From contig JAMWET010006936.1 in assembly GCA_024036415.1 (NCBI GenBank), forward strand, positions 2,115,001 to 2,179,000: a stretch of 64,000 bases of DNA. The letters are read 5' to 3'. This document shows positions 1 through 13,415 of this stretch, one piece after another. The notes beneath the pieces are model-generated. The model saw only the letters and a program-made list of their open reading frames with translations, did not search any database and was not told where the DNA came from. Position 1 is the stretch's first letter. Each line of letters starts with the position of its first letter. The position numbers were made by a program, and so were the translations under genes. Origin of the DNA: Prochilodus magdalenae. Taxonomy: Eukaryota; Chordata; Actinopteri; Characiformes; Prochilodontidae.

Positions 1-46
1 ATATGATTCTGTCCCAATTTAATATCCTATCCTAACCAGACTAGGA

Positions 47-290
47 CCAGTCCAACAATAGGCTAAACCCAACTGTAGCCAACAAAATGCTGGCCTAACA
101 CAGCTGTAGCCTGAAAAAAATACAATGCACTCTTGAAAACAGAAGCCTGAGAAAATTCTAGTCTAATTTAAATGTAGCCTGACTAAATTTTGACCCAGTC
201 GGAATGTGATCTGACAAAATTCTGGCTCAACTTGAGTGTAGCTCAACAATATTCGGTCTGAAACTGACCACCACAAATGTAGACCAGATA
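47..290. repeat. Degenerate tandem repeat, period about 32 bp
   Basis: Successive segments of the form CTGACAAAATTCTGG...GTAGC recur every 31-32 bp about six times with heavy divergence. No coding content is seen. Confidence 0.55.
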
Positions 291-3200
291 AAACTCCACA
301 TACCTAATAAAGCTACCTATTACATTCTCTTGCAGTGACAATAAACATAATTTTCATTCATTTTGAATTTGTAACTAAAGAGTCTAAGGTATGGGGCAAA
401 ACCCCAAAACCCAAATCGAATTCTGACCCAAGCCCAAACAATATATCAGGAATGTTGTCCAAACCTGGCTATCTCTTGATGTGAGTGGTCAATTCTTGCT
501 GGGTTTGGACATATATTTCAAAATGTTGTCCATGTGGCTTTGTTCAGAAACGCTAATAAGATAAGAGACAGCACAAAGGTGGTCTCAGATCAGCAGATAA
601 GAGGGACCACTACCTCGAACAATACTGCTCTGTCTTTTGAAGCCACACACATTTCTTCTCTAGAATCGCCCAACAGCCCTGCACTGTTTCAGAGCACTCT
701 TCTAGTTCCTTCCTTTTTCCCCTCTTATAACTTTCTGGTTTTCCCTCAGTTGTCAAGATCACATCTGTTTGTTTCTACACTGTTAAAAATAAAGGTGCCA
801 AGAGTTCATTGGAGCAGTGCTACAGAAGAATCGCTTCTCGTTCCCTATAGACTCTTTTCTGTGTAGAACAAGGTAATGAGATGAATGCGTATGACTCATA
901 TATTAAATCAGAAATAGTATGAATCATATACTAAACAATCCATACCAGCACTCAAGCCAAGAACAATTTAGGAATATTTATTTAACTCTTTAGGGACTGT
1001 GTCTTTCTTCTGTATGCTCTCCGCTCTCTTTTCTTTCATAAACAGCCACATGATTTGAATGAGTATCAGAAATACTATTAGTATTCATGGTTTATAGGAA
1101 TCTTGGAAAAAATTGGGAGCCCGGTGTTCCTTTGTGAGCCTATTGGATCACTGGCATGTGTTGCCCCACTTGAGCTGTTTTATGTTAGCGGTGAGAAGTT
1201 CGAGGCCATGACCTGTTGACCTACACAACTACCATTTTGCAGGTGTGCGTGTGCACTATAGCCTCTGAACATGCTGGGATTGCGAAAACCGACGCCTTCT
1301 AGAAGTGCTTTCAAACAGTCTGAACTGCCAGGACTGGCCTGGCTTCTCTTGAGCAAGAGCTAAAGGAGGTCTGGATACACTGAGAGGATTGTACCCAGAT
1401 GCAACACTGCGGTTTTGAGCAGCATTTCATCGGAGTATCATAATCGAAAAGTCCTGCAAAAGTGCAGCCACTCATGGTGGTAAAGCAGCTGCTGTATAGT
1501 TGATTTAATATGCTGCCCTTGAGCCTCTTTAGAGATACAAATTTCTGGTTTTCAATTCAATATGAGATCACAATGAACTCAGTGAGCTCACAGAGAGATG
1601 GGTAATGTGGAATGAGAAGGTTGGTTGAAATTGCATTTAATGCAGCTAAGATTAACTGACCCTGAGACATCAGATATTTAAATACATATATCAGTGGCTT
1701 CAGAAAGGATTTGGTAATAGAAGTTATAGTAGATCATTAGATTGCTTCAGTTAAAAATACTTTCAGCATAACATGGACTCATTCAGTGGAGAAAGCCTGG
1801 AGAAGAATCCCAACCACTCTGCACTAGTAGTACTATAGAGGTGGAACATTTTGAGGCTGTTTAGTTTTACAGGTGTGTCCGTTATGTTTAAATTGGTGTT
1901 AATTGACCGAATCATGACCTCAGAAGTCCACAAAGCTGTTCTAATACAAGTCCGCATGATATTTGCAAAGAAACTCCCAAAGTCAAACTCCAAATCAGCG
2001 AACGGCATTACAAATGGTCACTATGGAAACACATATTTTCTGCAATTGTTTTAATTAATTTTTTTTCTCCACAAATGACAATACAAGTGTGTACTACTGC
2101 TCAAAGCCATGACTGCTAATCATGTACAGGCTAGCGTTTTTTAATTCTGCTCAATAGTTGCTAAAATCCCATAGTTGCTATTTCATAAAATAAAAATGAT
2201 TTAGTTATGATTTTTTATATATTATATTATTAAGGTACAGGGTCACTCAAAGCAGATGTTCAAGTTAGTAAGAAGTCCAAAATAATGTTTTATAACCAAT
2301 TCAGTAGAAAAATTCATGTGCAATAAACAGATTTCTATTACAGTAGCCAAAAAGATTATTACAGACTTGTTTTTTTATGTCTTCAGATATTCATCTAGCC
2401 TTACCATGAGTCACATTAGCAAGTTAACAAGCCTCAGCTGAGGCAGCCAAAGGTGACGGTGGCAAAGAAAAGCTTCCTGAGATCCAACAAACTGGAAAGC
2501 TTTGCATTCAGAACGTATTGTAATTCTGGGACCTTTGGAGCAAATATTACATGAAAATTACAGGACTGAAATGATCATTTTGATTCATAATTCAATAAGC
2601 ATAATCCATTTTTAAGCAGGTACTTTTTAGGGCCTCTCTACATACATGTATTGAGCTCTCTCTCTCTCTTTCGAACAGGACGGGCAAGAGGTGTGTGGTT
2701 GGTAGAGGCTATAAAGGTGTTAAACCCTTATATTGAAATGCAGTTTTGGAGCTGCTGGGAGGTTTCAATAAAAAAGTTTAAATTGCGTGTAGGTGAGGCT
2801 TCACTTACAGCACTGGAGCTAATTGGCAATAAATGAGTCCATCTGGTTTCATTTGAAGCTCGCAAAGGCAGCAGGAGGTTTCCGTGTGTGTGCATGTGTA
2901 CGTGTGCATGGAGAGATTGGTACACACGTGCCTGAACAGTGTGCTTTGTGGAGTGTGTTCATTTGAGTCTATCTAACCTGCTTCGGTCAAAAGCCAACAA
3001 AAGTCCAAGAATGGCAGTTTCTTCTGACTGTAAAACTTTCCAGCGAGTTGGATCTTTGGCTGACTCAGCTGAAGCTTGCTAACTTAATAATATGACTTAT
3101 GCCAGGGTAGACAAATATGATAAAATATAAAAATATCAAAAATCCTGTAATAATGTTTTTGGCCCAGTAATAAAAACACGATTTTTGTACATATTATTAT

Positions 3201-3489
3201 TATTCTACTGAATTCAAAGTTCAAAAAGTATCCTGGACTGTAAACTGACTTGGACTTTAGACTAAAATCCTTATGTGCTGAGGGGCACTGTACCTTAATT
3301 ATGCTTTTATTAGAAATGATTGAACAGTTTGTCACTACAAATATAACAATAACGACTCAATAATTAAACTTTACCAGGTGTTATGTTGTGGCTGTTATGG
3401 TAATGAAAATTTCAGCTAAATCTGAGCAGAACACTTGCTAATACATCACTAGCAATTACATACAATATTACAAATATCACATAAAAGTA
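291..3489. other. AT-rich spacer without recognised genes
   Basis: Only short unsupported open frames occur on both strands. There is a short CT run near 2658-2671 and no splice-supported coding pattern. Nothing else was recognised. Confidence 0.5.

Positions 3490-3534
<45 letters not shown>
3490..3534. repeat. (ATT)n microsatellite
   Basis: Fourteen or so perfect ATT units. Confidence 0.95.
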
Positions 3535-3535
<1 letters not shown>

Positions 3536-3909
3536 ATTGTTAATATTATTAATATTTCAATGTATTTTTTTGATCTTTGGGACACATTTTCTTTAGAACA
3601 GTGGGATGTAACTGCTTAGTATGTGGCTGTTAGGGTCAGGGATGCACTCTCTGAAGTAAAATGCAGGGGTGTGGCTTAAATAAGGCTCTGTCTGTGACTG
3701 TGCTCCAGTAGTAATATAAAAATCTTTTTCTTTTCGATATTATTACAATTTTTAACCGCAATTTAGAAGAGCTACAATGAATTGTTCATAAATAGTGAGG
3801 AAACAGAAATGTTCAGAAATGTTTAAAAGTATTAAAACAAAAACAACAAAAAAAAAGTTGGAAGATCATTAATTTCTAGGTTATTTCTAGGTTACTTTTT
3901 GACTTTAAG

Positions 3910-3951
<42 letters not shown>
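3910..3951. repeat. (TA)n microsatellite
   Basis: About 21 perfect TA units, self-complementary and able to form cruciforms. Confidence 0.95.
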
Positions 3952-3953
<2 letters not shown>

Positions 3954-4898
3954 TTCCCTATATAGGTCTTTATCCCAGCTCAGATGCTTGCTCTCATAAA
4001 AGATGAACTTACAAAATACTAATTCTGAAATTCATGTTAAAGCAAGGGTCTGTTAGTTTTGGTTATTTGGAGACCTCTGTGGTGGAGGTCTAGTGGAGAC
4101 TAGAGTAAATGAACCAATGAAGAGAAAAAGCCTGGAGATGCTGTACAGTACAGCAACCAGGTCACAATACATAACTAATATTCATCATATTATGCATGAT
4201 TTTCAATTCAATATATTACAGGGCCTCATAACATAATGCAAATAGTTAAAAAATCAAGTGTTAACAAAGCGAGTGAAGCTGTCAAGCCAATTCAGGATTT
4301 CTTGGAGTATGAACTGGAAGAAGACATGCTGCACAGTTTAATATTACGTAGAACTGTGTGTGTGATGTAATGCTAGTAGTTAAATAAAGCCTACATTGGC
4401 TAAGAGCTGATTTACACTGGCTCCAAATTCCTTTAGAAATGTAGTTCGCATCACCACACAATCCAATCACACTACCTTACTTACTGCTCATGACTCAGAA
4501 CGCTTACTTTTCCAAAGCCACGCTATTATTATCACTGGTAGTGTGCACTTAGGATAAGAAGTGGATAAGAGGAGTGAGTGATCTGATGCTATTGCGTGTA
4601 GTGCTATAGTTGGAGTTATTGACAGAGCGTAGTTATCAACCTTCCAATGAATCATAGGTAATGAAGCGTAGCAGGCCCTGATGTATGTGAACAGCGAGGC
4701 TGTTTCACCAGTGAGTTTCATGCCCACTATAAATGCCATCTGTAGCTGTGTATGACGAGTACTGCCAGCTGAAATGACTTTCATAGCAATTACTGCCTGT
4801 GAAAAAAGACCAGCGTGAATTCTGTTCTGAAAGCTGGTTTATGATGGTCTGGTCCAGGCTTAGCTGGTCAACAAGCATACCAGTGTCTAAAACACTTT

Positions 4899-5900
4899 AT
4901 ACAGTGGTGTGCAAAAGTCTGGGCACCCCGGGTCAAAGAAGTACTATGCAAAAGTTTGGTCATGCCATGAGATTTGTGCTCTAAGACTTTTACCAAAGTC
5001 TCAAATCTTAAATAGGTTGTTAGGGCCATTTGGAGAACTAAGAGTGCAGAATTTTATGAATAGGACACCTGTTCAACTGTTAAACTAGGAGATGGATCAA
5101 TCATGCTTTGGGCTTGTGTCGCAGTTAGTGCCCAGGAGAGGGAAGAATGGATTTAACTCAAAACTAGCAAAATCTGTAAAAGAACAAAGCTGCAGACTGA
5201 AAGAGAACGGCACAACAGGATAATGACCCTAAACACAACTCAAAATCCACAAAGGACTACCTCAAAAGGGTGCAGGCTGAAAGTTTTGCCATGGTCCCAA
5301 TGGTTCCCCCAGCTTAAGCATCACTGACAATCTGTGGATAGACCTCAAGAGAGCAGTGCGAGCAAGACTGCCCAGGAATCTCACAGAGGCTGGAAATCTT
5401 TTGCAAGGAAGAATGGGTGAAAATCCTCTGAATAAAAATTTAAATACTCAGTATGCTGACTACAAGGAACGGTTGCAAGCTGTAATACATGCCAAAGGGA
5501 GTGTTACTAAGTGGTTACCATGCAGGGCGCCCAACTTTGTTCCTGTTCTTTATTCTGAAATAAGATAGAAACAAAAAAGCACTTGTAGTGATTGATGTGG
5601 CGCAACGGATAACACCACTTGTGGTTGAGCTATCACACCACATCATGTGGGAGATTGGGGTTTGAGTCCTGGTGTGGCTGACTACGCTATGCTACACCAA
5701 TAAGAGTCCTTGGGCAAGACTCCTAACAATACATTGGCCTACCTGTCATATGATTAACCTTGCATGTCTGGATAAAAGTGTCAGCTAAATGTTATCTTGG
5801 TTACAGCATTAAAGAAATTGCTCATGTTTAACTTTTTGCCTTTCAGAAATTAGGTCATCTTAACTCATTAAGGTTTTCAAACCTTTGCATGTCATTGTAT
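4899..5900 (+). mobile_element. Decayed Tc1-like transposon with a SINE inserted in it
   Basis: Imperfect terminal inverted repeats start ATACAGTGGTGTGCAAAAGT and, read inward from the other end, ATACAATGACATGCAAAGG. TA dinucleotides flank both ends. The interior on the plus strand has frameshifted Tc1-type transposase pieces: GSIMLWAC near 5094, NDPKHNSKSTKDYLK near 5222, and a C-terminal part with LPRNLTEAGNLLQ at about 5365-5565. Stops and frameshifts make it inactive. A tRNA-derived SINE occupies about 5592-5800, near the 3' end. Confidence 0.8.
5592..5800 (+). mobile_element. tRNA-derived SINE
   Basis: The 5' part has a pol III A box (TGGCGCAACGG) and a B box (GGTTTGAGTCC) about 55 bp apart. 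The 3' part ends CTGGATAAAAGTGTCAGCTAAATG, split here as the fish SINE tail CTGGATAA...GCTAAATG. It lies inside a Tc1-like element, so it inserted after that element. Confidence 0.75.
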
Positions 5901-8268
5901 GCTGGTTTTGCCTGTATACTAGGCTATGCTGTTTTTATTCTAGCAGAATTTACTGTATCTTATCACAAGCTTATACACACTGTGGTTTTGCAATATGAAT
6001 GAATGTAGGTGGCTGTAAGGTTGCATAAAAATAGGACACTACCAGGACAGTACATTTTTGCATAATTAGGATGCAGCTTTAATGCTCATCTCTGGAGTTA
6101 GGATACGACTATGAACTTAGGAAGCATTCTATGATAGCTGCTGTGCTAAATTCAGTCTTTGAAAGTTTGACGTCATCATGGCTTTCAGACTTAGGATATT
6201 TTGATGATAGTGTAATTTGATAATACTGCATATCTGCTGAGCCTCCAGTAAACTATTATACAGCCTAGTGTAAGGTTTTGAGCTAAAGTGTGTTTTGTCT
6301 GACCAGTCTTGTACAAGTGCGTGACAATGCAGAGGGAGTCCTGTGAGCAGTTGCTGTGTGTGTGTGTGTGTGTGTGTGGGAGGGTCACTGAAGCTGCGAG
6401 TGCAAGGCATGTGTGTCCAGGCCTTCTCGCAGATTGCCGGTTATTTTCTTTACCCGGGCAGCTCAATCAGGTCCTGTGTGTTTGCGCAGCTTGTTAATCA
6501 GCGCGAGTGTGATTACCCCTGAGCCAGGCTGATCAAACCCCGCCGCGCGAAGCCAAGGCCAACCCTCCCCTCCTCTCCTCTCCCTCCCTCCATCCGTCCT
6601 CTCCTCCACCCTCCACCGTCTTTACAGCTACCAAAAAGCCACAGTCATCTCACACACAAGGCCTAAAAGTGCTCCCTCTAGAGGAGAACAAAAGTACATG
6701 CACTAGGTACCCCCAGCCAAGCTAGCTGGTGCTGACCAGTTTGGACTCAAATCATACTTTGTGGTAGATCAGGTTTGTACACATGAATGTATTTGACTAG
6801 GAAATCACATTGTCTGACATTCCTGACTTTATATGACATACTGTTGCATAAAAAACTGGGCAAAATTCAAGATGCTGGGTGAGTGTTATGGTTTTTAGCC
6901 ATGCATAACATAAATGGGCATCCAGTGTTCGCAATTTGATTTACATAAGTGTCTATAAATTCTTAGCTCCATTAGTCATGAAGATCCTGTGCAAAACTAA
7001 AGAAACAAACATCAGACCAACAAATCTTGGCTGATTAACTACTTTTGGAGTAGAAGAAAAGTGTGTTTGTTTCGTTTTTCGCCAAATTGCAGTCAAGTTA
7101 AATACGTGGTTTGGTTCCACAGACTTTATTTTCTTAAAAGGATTCTGTTTTCAGACTTTTCCTTTGCAAAAACTGACTTATGCTTGTTATACTTGTATAT
7201 TGTCGCTCTCCAAAGAAAAACATGCATCCTCAAAATGGCAACTTAACATGAGAGGGCAAAAGCCTCATTTAACTTTAATGGAAGTGAATGGAACCAGACT
7301 TTTTCTAAGCGTTTTTGGGCCATTTCTGTTAGCCATTAAAATTTTACAGTGTAAAACAGCAGCATTCTAATGATGGATAAATGTATAAATGAACTAACAT
7401 GAAGAAATGGACATGTTTTTATTGGACAGGTATGATATTATTGTCATATGACTTTATGAAAATGTATAGTATCAATTCTCAGTAAGAAGGGTGAGGAATA
7501 TGACTTAGGAAATGATTATGGCCAGCACCAGATCCTTTTAAAGTACCTGAAGTGACCCCAGTGCTTTCCTGGCCACTGCCTGCTGACCAGTCGGTGACTG
7601 TGCCAGTGTTAGGGGAGGCCGTCAAGGTCATTGTAAACCCCACCTGGTCCATACATCTCTCTCCCTCTCTCTCTCTCTCATCTATCCAAGTTTCTACTCG
7701 GCTTCTGTTTGGTGCCTGATTGAGTTTCATTATGTCAACAGAGGCTCCAAATCCTGAGCTAAAAATATCTGACCAGTGAGTTGCTCTCATAACTATTGTT
7801 ATAGAGGCTGGTTTAGGGTAACCCCACACCCTGTGTTGCCAAGGCTCAAGTTTTATGACTGTCCAAAATCCAAAGTAAGGGAATCTTGTAAAAAAAAAAA
7901 GGATGACAGATTTCTGGAGATACAAAGAATGAAAATGTTGCCTCAACAGTGTAGCTTAGTTTTCGGCAAGGGAATGCACACATTTTCATGACTTAATGGT
8001 TTAAACACTAAAACAGTAAACACAAGGTGTTTAAAAAAAGAATTCCAGAGGTTTTAAATGTACTAAAGACATATCCCTATAGCAACAACCTCAGTGAAAT
8101 GAAGGCTACCACCCCAGTGACAGCTTAGTATCTATTCTGAGAGTATACACAAGCTGCAGGAGGAGAAGGTGTGGGCCTTAAAGGCTAGCTGTGAGAAACC
8201 TGTGAGAAACTTTGGACGTTTGCTTTCAGTGACAACGAACGTTACAAGGACAGTTTTCCTGTTTTATT
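5901..8268. other. Gene-free stretch with one GC-richer island
   Basis: A (TG)n run lies at 6355-6379. About 6400-6640 is GC-richer with several CpGs and a run of C/T, unlike its AT-rich surroundings, and could be conserved noncoding DNA. 7234-7362 is a dispersed repeat also found at 61029-61162. Open frames on both strands at 7.5-8.0 kb have no recognisable domain. Confidence 0.5.
7234..7362 (+). repeat. Dispersed repeat, copy 1 of 2
   Basis: It shares ATGGCAACTT, AGAGGGCAAAA, CCTCATTTAA and TTTTGGGCCATTTCTGTT, in the same order and spacing, with 61029-61162. Its class is unknown. Confidence 0.7.
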
Positions 8269-9048
8269 GACCACCTCCTTGTTTCTACACTCAGTGTCCT
8301 TTTTATCAACTCCACCTACCATATAGGAGCCCTTGGAGTTCTACAATTACAGACTGTAGTCCATCTGTTTCTCTGTAAACTTTGTTAGCCTCCTTTCACC
8401 CTGTTTTTCTATGGTCAGGACCCCACAGGACCACCACAGAGCAGGTATTAAGTGGGTGATGGATCATTCCCAGCACTGCGGTTATGTGATGGTGGTGTGT
8501 TAGTATGTGTTGTGCTGGTGTGAGTGGATCAGACACAGCAATGCTGCTAGTGTGCTTAAATGCTATGTCCGCTCACTGCCCACTCTATAAGACACCCCTA
8601 CCTTGTTGGTTCATCTTGTCAGAGATGATAGCTCATCTGTCCCTACACAGTTTGTGTTGGTCATCAGTGGTCACAGGACTCCGCACACTGGACACTGTCT
8701 GGCTGGATAGTTTTGGTTGATGGACTACTCTCAGTCCAGCAGTGACACTGAGGTGTTTAAACACTCCAGCAACACTGCAGTGTCTAATCCACTCACACCA
8801 GCACATCACACACCAACACACCACCATGTCAGTGTGACTGCAGTGCTGAGAATGATCCACCAACCAAGAATCACCTGCTCTCAAAGGTGGTCCTTTTGGG
8901 GTCCTGACCAGGGATAAGGAGCTAGTAAAGTATGAAGAGAAACAGATGGACTACAGCCTGTAACTGTAGAACTACACTGGAGCTAATGAAAGTGACAATG
9001 ACAGTAGACGAGAGTCAGTGGTTTTAATGCTATGGCTAGTCAGTGTAT
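8269..9048. mobile_element. Palindromic (foldback) DNA element, near full length
   Basis: The left arm (GACTGTAGTCCATCTGTTTC near 8350) is the inverted complement of the right arm (AGAAACAGATGGACTACAGC near 8938). Internal blocks CAGGACCACCACAGAGCAGG and GTGGATCAGACACAGCA also recur inverted. It encodes no transposase, so it is a non-autonomous element. Other copies or fragments in this window are at 18003-19475, 19983-20075, 25612-26280, 35395-35895 and 50350-50645. It is familiar as a very common repeat in otophysan fish. Confidence 0.8.
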
Positions 9049-11011
9049 ATGTGCTTATTGGGCTATGTTGTGCTCGACTTTGGGACTGGTTAGTGAGGCA
9101 GTGTTGCAACATTAGTCTCTACCATCTGGTAGAGTAGTATAATTAGACCTGCCTGTTATTGTAACCATTTAGAAGCCCAGGGTAGTGCTGCCATTTCCAA
9201 TAAAAGAGCATAAATAGTGTTCTGTTTCTTTGTTGGAATATTAAACCATCACAAATATCACACAAATACAACCTGCTCCCCCATTTAGGAAGTAGGGGAG
9301 ATAACACAGCTTTACGGAAGAACAAACTGAATGCCCTCACAGACCAAAGAAGCCCATTTGGCTCCCAAACAGAACCCCTTGATAAATGGTTTCAATAAAT
9401 ATCTCCACTGAACCACTCAACATGGAAGGTTCTTTAGGGAAACAAAAGTGGTTCTATGGCGTCACTCCTTTTTGGAACCTTTTATTTTTAAGCGTATAGG
9501 ATGTGTTTTTCATCTCCCCGCTATTCTAGTTAACACAGCCAGGCATCTATTTGTCCTTCATCAAGCCTGGCCACAAACATGAAGCAGAACATCACTGCAC
9601 CTGGCCAAGCAATTAGGAGAGACTGAATACAAGCCTGGTTGAATAGGTGGGAACGCTTCCAGAGCAGCAATATTCACACTGTGGTTTTATAACTAGAAAG
9701 AGAGAGAAACAGAAAAACGAGAGAAAGAAGGAGAGAACGAGAGACTGAGAAAGAGATTGAAAGAGAGAGAGAAAGAGGTACAGAGAGAGTGAAGGAAGAT
9801 TGCTTGATTTGCATAAGCTGCGACTTGCTGATGGTAATGAGCCGTAAGAGGTAATTAGTTGGTGACTCAGGTTAAGAGAGGAACTCTGCTCATTAGGGGA
9901 GAGAGAGAGAGTCTGGGTCAGGAGGCTAAGGGCCCAGTGGGGGTGCGGAATAAGGGGGAAGTGGGTGTGAGTTGCTGTGGGCTTCTAGGTGAAGAGTGAC
10001 AAGACTGAGAGAAGTGTGAGACCCTCATCTCACATCAGGTTAAATGAACACAATTTCCCCTTTACCCCAGATGTAGTCCATCAACCAAGACATGTTCGGT
10101 GTCCAAAATGTGCTTCCTAGAAGAAAACATGCCTGCACAGTTCAGTCCGAGATGTAAACAAGTTTCTTAAGGTGGTTTGATGTGGAATAGCACATTCTGG
10201 TGGTCTAATTTCTGGGTTGTGATATAACAGATTACACTCTAGATACACTCAGATATAACACTCTTCTGATTGGTCAATCTCCAGTATGGCTGTTCCTACA
10301 ATGGCGTTGGTTCTGAGTATCAGTTTGAACCAGAGTCAGTTTGAGCCGGATGTTGTGTGAACGAGTGTGAAGCATCCTGGTAGGCCGGCACTAAGGACCT
10401 TGTTACAAATGATGTCACCTTCTAACAGAGAAACCAGGAATTCCAACATGGTGTTTCAGGCAGCTAAGAAAAGTGTTTCTGTGGGAGACCTGTGGGGTTT
10501 ATACCCTTAAACCTTGTGACACACTACAGGAAGAACAGAAAAAAACAGAAAAGCTTTACCGAAAAAACAAAATATACTTTTAGACAAAAGCTAGGTCTTT
10601 GGCATCAGACAGTTATAATCATTTGGTGTAATAACATTCTGTGATGTACCTTGTAAAGGTATTAAAATGTTCAGATGTCTGTTCAAGGTCTGCACTGCTA
10701 TGGACGAGGTAGAAGGTAGAATTGCCTTTAGTTTTTGCACTGGAAATAAAAGACTATAGCTAACACGTATTGTTTACAGGCCACCAAACGGTATTGTTCA
10801 AACAGCATGTCACATCATCATCATATAGCATGGCATAAACCATGATGAGTTGTTAAATAATCTAATATACTCTTACTTGTGTGGTTTCCTACATAAAGCT
10901 ATCTGTTAAAATGTCCTAAAACATGATATACAGAAGGTGTCAGATTACTATGCTATGGGGAAGGAAGATAAAGGTGACCAGGAGCAATAAAGGATATTAA
11001 TATATAATGAT
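9049..11011. other. Gene-free stretch with a purine tract and conserved-looking segment
   Basis: 9690-9800 is an imperfect GA-rich tract. 9800-9900 contains an octamer-like ATTTGCAT and several homeodomain-like TAAT cores (GGTAATGAG, GGTAATTAG), a layout often seen in fish enhancers. 10195-10500 is a dispersed repeat also present at 62085-62270. Confidence 0.4.
10255..10440 (+). repeat. Dispersed repeat, copy 1 of 2
   Basis: It shares TATGGCTGTTC, TACAATG, GTTGGTTCT, TTGTGTGA and GATGTCACCTT in the same order with 62115-62265. Confidence 0.55.
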
Positions 11012-11470
11012 ATGGGCAATATTTACTGAGCTACACATACAGAAGTAGTGTCTCTCAGTATGGTGTCGGGCCGCCATGTTTGCTAATGCAATATGCCATA
11101 CATCTCAGCATGGAGCTGTAGAAGTTCCTAATAGTGTCCTGTGAATGTCCATCACATGCAGCTTGAATATTTTCAGGCATTTCCTAGTGATTCTGCTGTA
11201 AAGTTTGAGGTGGAGTTACACCAGGACTGCTTGACCACAGTGCCTCACAAATACGCTGGTCGTCTCCACCAAGACAAAAACGGCACTAGTCACTGAAACA
11301 ACCTGCTGCCATTCTGAGTAACTTCAGGAAAGTCTGGCATGACACCATTGCAGTCTTTGCCGAAGCTGAAGTGGCCAGTTGTTGTAACAGTCCGCATGCA
11401 TGTAGTCCTGTATTGTGCGGCATGGATGACTCATGGAGGGCATCACTGCTTGCTGGTTGTTTGCAGTGTG
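11012..11470 (-). mobile_element. Tc1/IS630-type transposon remnant
   Basis: Block order (AGAAGTAGTGTCTCTCAGTA, CAGCATGGAGCTGTAGAAGT, ATGCATGTAGTCCTG, GACTCATGGAGGGC) matches the elements at 36700-36993 and, inverted, 28985-29235 and 41600-41890. The complement of GGAGCTGTAGAAG encodes the LYNSMPR-like C-terminus of the transposase, so the remnant gene is on the minus strand. It is heavily decayed. Confidence 0.65.
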
Positions 11471-11796
11471 GCTGCTGAGTCAGTCACATCCTTGCTTGTG
11501 TCAGATGCGTGGTTGAGAATCATTGGCATGTCTCACATAGACATTGTGTATTTAATACAGTGTCACCAAACAAATGTGTGTCTATTTTAGACTACTTAAC
11601 AATTTAGCAAGGTTTGAGGCAAGCGTTTATTGATTTGGGTAAACAGTTTGTGTGGTGTTAATTGTTGGGTATATGGTTCCAGTACCTGTTTACTACATTA
11701 GTCTTGTAGCACCAGTGCAAATCTAAGGAGCTTGTGTTGCAGCAAGCCTGCCTAACCTGTTAAGGTAATGTAAAAACAGCCTACATCAATTTTTTA

Positions 11797-11798
<2 letters not shown>

Positions 11799-11841
<43 letters not shown>

Positions 11842-11842
11842 T
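11799..11842. repeat. (TTTC)n microsatellite
   Basis: About eleven TTTC units. Confidence 0.95.
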
Positions 11843-12245
11843 CCTCCTTGCAGTACTACTGAACTCTTCACACACTCTTCAGGTTACTCTACAATCTCAG
11901 CTCACTTTGTGGAGGTTCCTTTCAGATAAAGCCACATGTGTGGACGACAATTGCCGTGTTTCTTTCCACCGTCACAAACGTCCTCACAGACATCCTCTCG
12001 CACTGCTAGTTATTGAATTGGACCACAAAAGAGGGAAAAGAGAGCATGGAAAAGGGTCTGGCCGTGGCGCGGGCATGTGTTTTCCTTCGAGGCCGCAGGG
12101 GAGGCCCGCCGGACGCTGTGTTTGGGTGCGTTCTGATAGCGGCCCTTATCAAGCCCCCGTCCCGTCTCTCTCTCTCTTCCTCCTTCCTCTCCTCTTCCGA
12201 CCTCCGGTGCAGGAGGAAGGGGCTGTGTGATGTCACGCAGATCCC

Positions 12246-12249
<4 letters not shown>

Positions 12250-12290
<41 letters not shown>
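12250..12290. repeat. (GA)n microsatellite
   Basis: About twenty AG units. Confidence 0.95.
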
Positions 12291-12292
<2 letters not shown>

Positions 12293-12400
12293 GAAGGAGT
12301 CAGATCCAGTCTCAATACAAACCCTGTCTGTACACTGAAATGTCAAATCTGAAGATGCTTGATCCTTACAAGGCTAGAGCTGTTTACTGACCCCTTGTTA

Positions 12401-13415
12401 ATTATGTCCTACACTGATATGTTGTTGGACCACTTTCTCCATTATCACAAAGTCTAATATCTTGTCAGACCACCCTCTTGATTATGACATACTCGAATAT
12501 TGTGTTGGACCACCTTCTTGATTATAGCAGTGCAATGTCAAAATCATTTTATGCAAAGTTACAATATTTATGTTCATCCGGAGACGTATTAATGTGTGGG
12601 TGATTACAGGAGAGCATAACCACTCTGTAAAGTCTTCTCCAGCACATTCCAAAGACTTCCAGTAGGGAGGTCTGGACTCTGTGGTGGCCCAAACCATGTG
12701 TGAAGATGATTCCTCATACTTCCTGAAGCACAAATCCAGCACAACGGAATATGCCCATGCCATTGCTGCTTAACCTTGTTGAGCCTGGACCGGTTGTAGC
12801 CCCCCAGATCATAACGTTGCCCCCAGAGGCTTGTACAGTGGGTGCTATGCATGATGGTTACATTGCTTTATGGGCTTCCCTTCTTACCCAGATGCACACA
12901 TCACTCTGAAATAGGGTCTGTCCGTATTTATCAAGTCACATGACCCTTTTCCATTGCTTCAGAGTCCAGAGTCCTTATACTGTGGACGTGGAAATGCTCT
13001 TACTCTCACTATTAAACATAGCTGTGGGTTCTACTACTCAGGTCTTGTAATGTCATTTCATATTTTTCTGAACACATTTCTTATGGATGGTGGTTCTGCT
13101 GTCCCTCCAGGCTTTAATAATGCACTGGACAGTTTTTAAAGCAATTCCAGTCATTTCAGCTTCCCCTTAGTTGTTTTCTTTGCTTGATGCAGGCCAATAA
13201 TCAATAATTTGACCCCTGTGTAACACAGTTAATATCTTTTCCACAAAAGCTCAAGATACGTCCTCCCACATAGTTGTTTAAGAAACGAGGAGCCACTCAC
13301 TGCATCAGTTAGGGTTAAAGAATTGTTGCCAACTGCAACAAATTAATCACTGCAGTAATTATCCAGTCAAAGTCTTATTCAAATCCAGACGGCGACTTTT
13401 TCTTGGCCAGACAGT
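12401..13415 (-). mobile_element. Decayed Tc1-like transposon
   Basis: On the minus strand this reads as a broken Tc1-family transposase with many stops and frameshifts. Family-typical blocks on the plus strand include GGTCTGGACTCTGTGGTGGC, CCAGATCATAACGTTGCCCC, TTTCCATTGCTTCAGAGTCC, AATGCTCTTACTCTCACTAT and GACAGTTTTTAAAGCAATTC, in the order seen in common fish Tc1 elements. The distal end reads CTTTTTCTTGGCCAGACAGTG. No intact frame remains. Confidence 0.75.

Larger units (their letters stand above)
11471..12400. other. Gene-free stretch with CT/GA repeats and a GC-rich segment
   Basis: Contains (TTTC)n at 11799-11842 and (GA)n at 12250-12290. Between them, 12040-12240 is GC-rich and carries a convergent pair of GATA-like motifs (TGATAGCGGCCCTTATCA near 12134). 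Open frames on both strands here lack domains. Confidence 0.45.

Noticed and set aside
534..866. A 110-codon plus-strand open frame
   Set aside because: Composition and sequence show no family resemblance and no flanking gene structure.
5592..5670. tRNA gene suggested by A and B boxes
   Set aside because: The internal pol III boxes belong to a SINE head; a cloverleaf with an anticodon arm is not convincing.
7479..7946. A 155-codon minus-strand open frame
   Set aside because: No domain, no splice context, and it crosses a GA/CT repeat. Possibly part of an unknown dispersed repeat.
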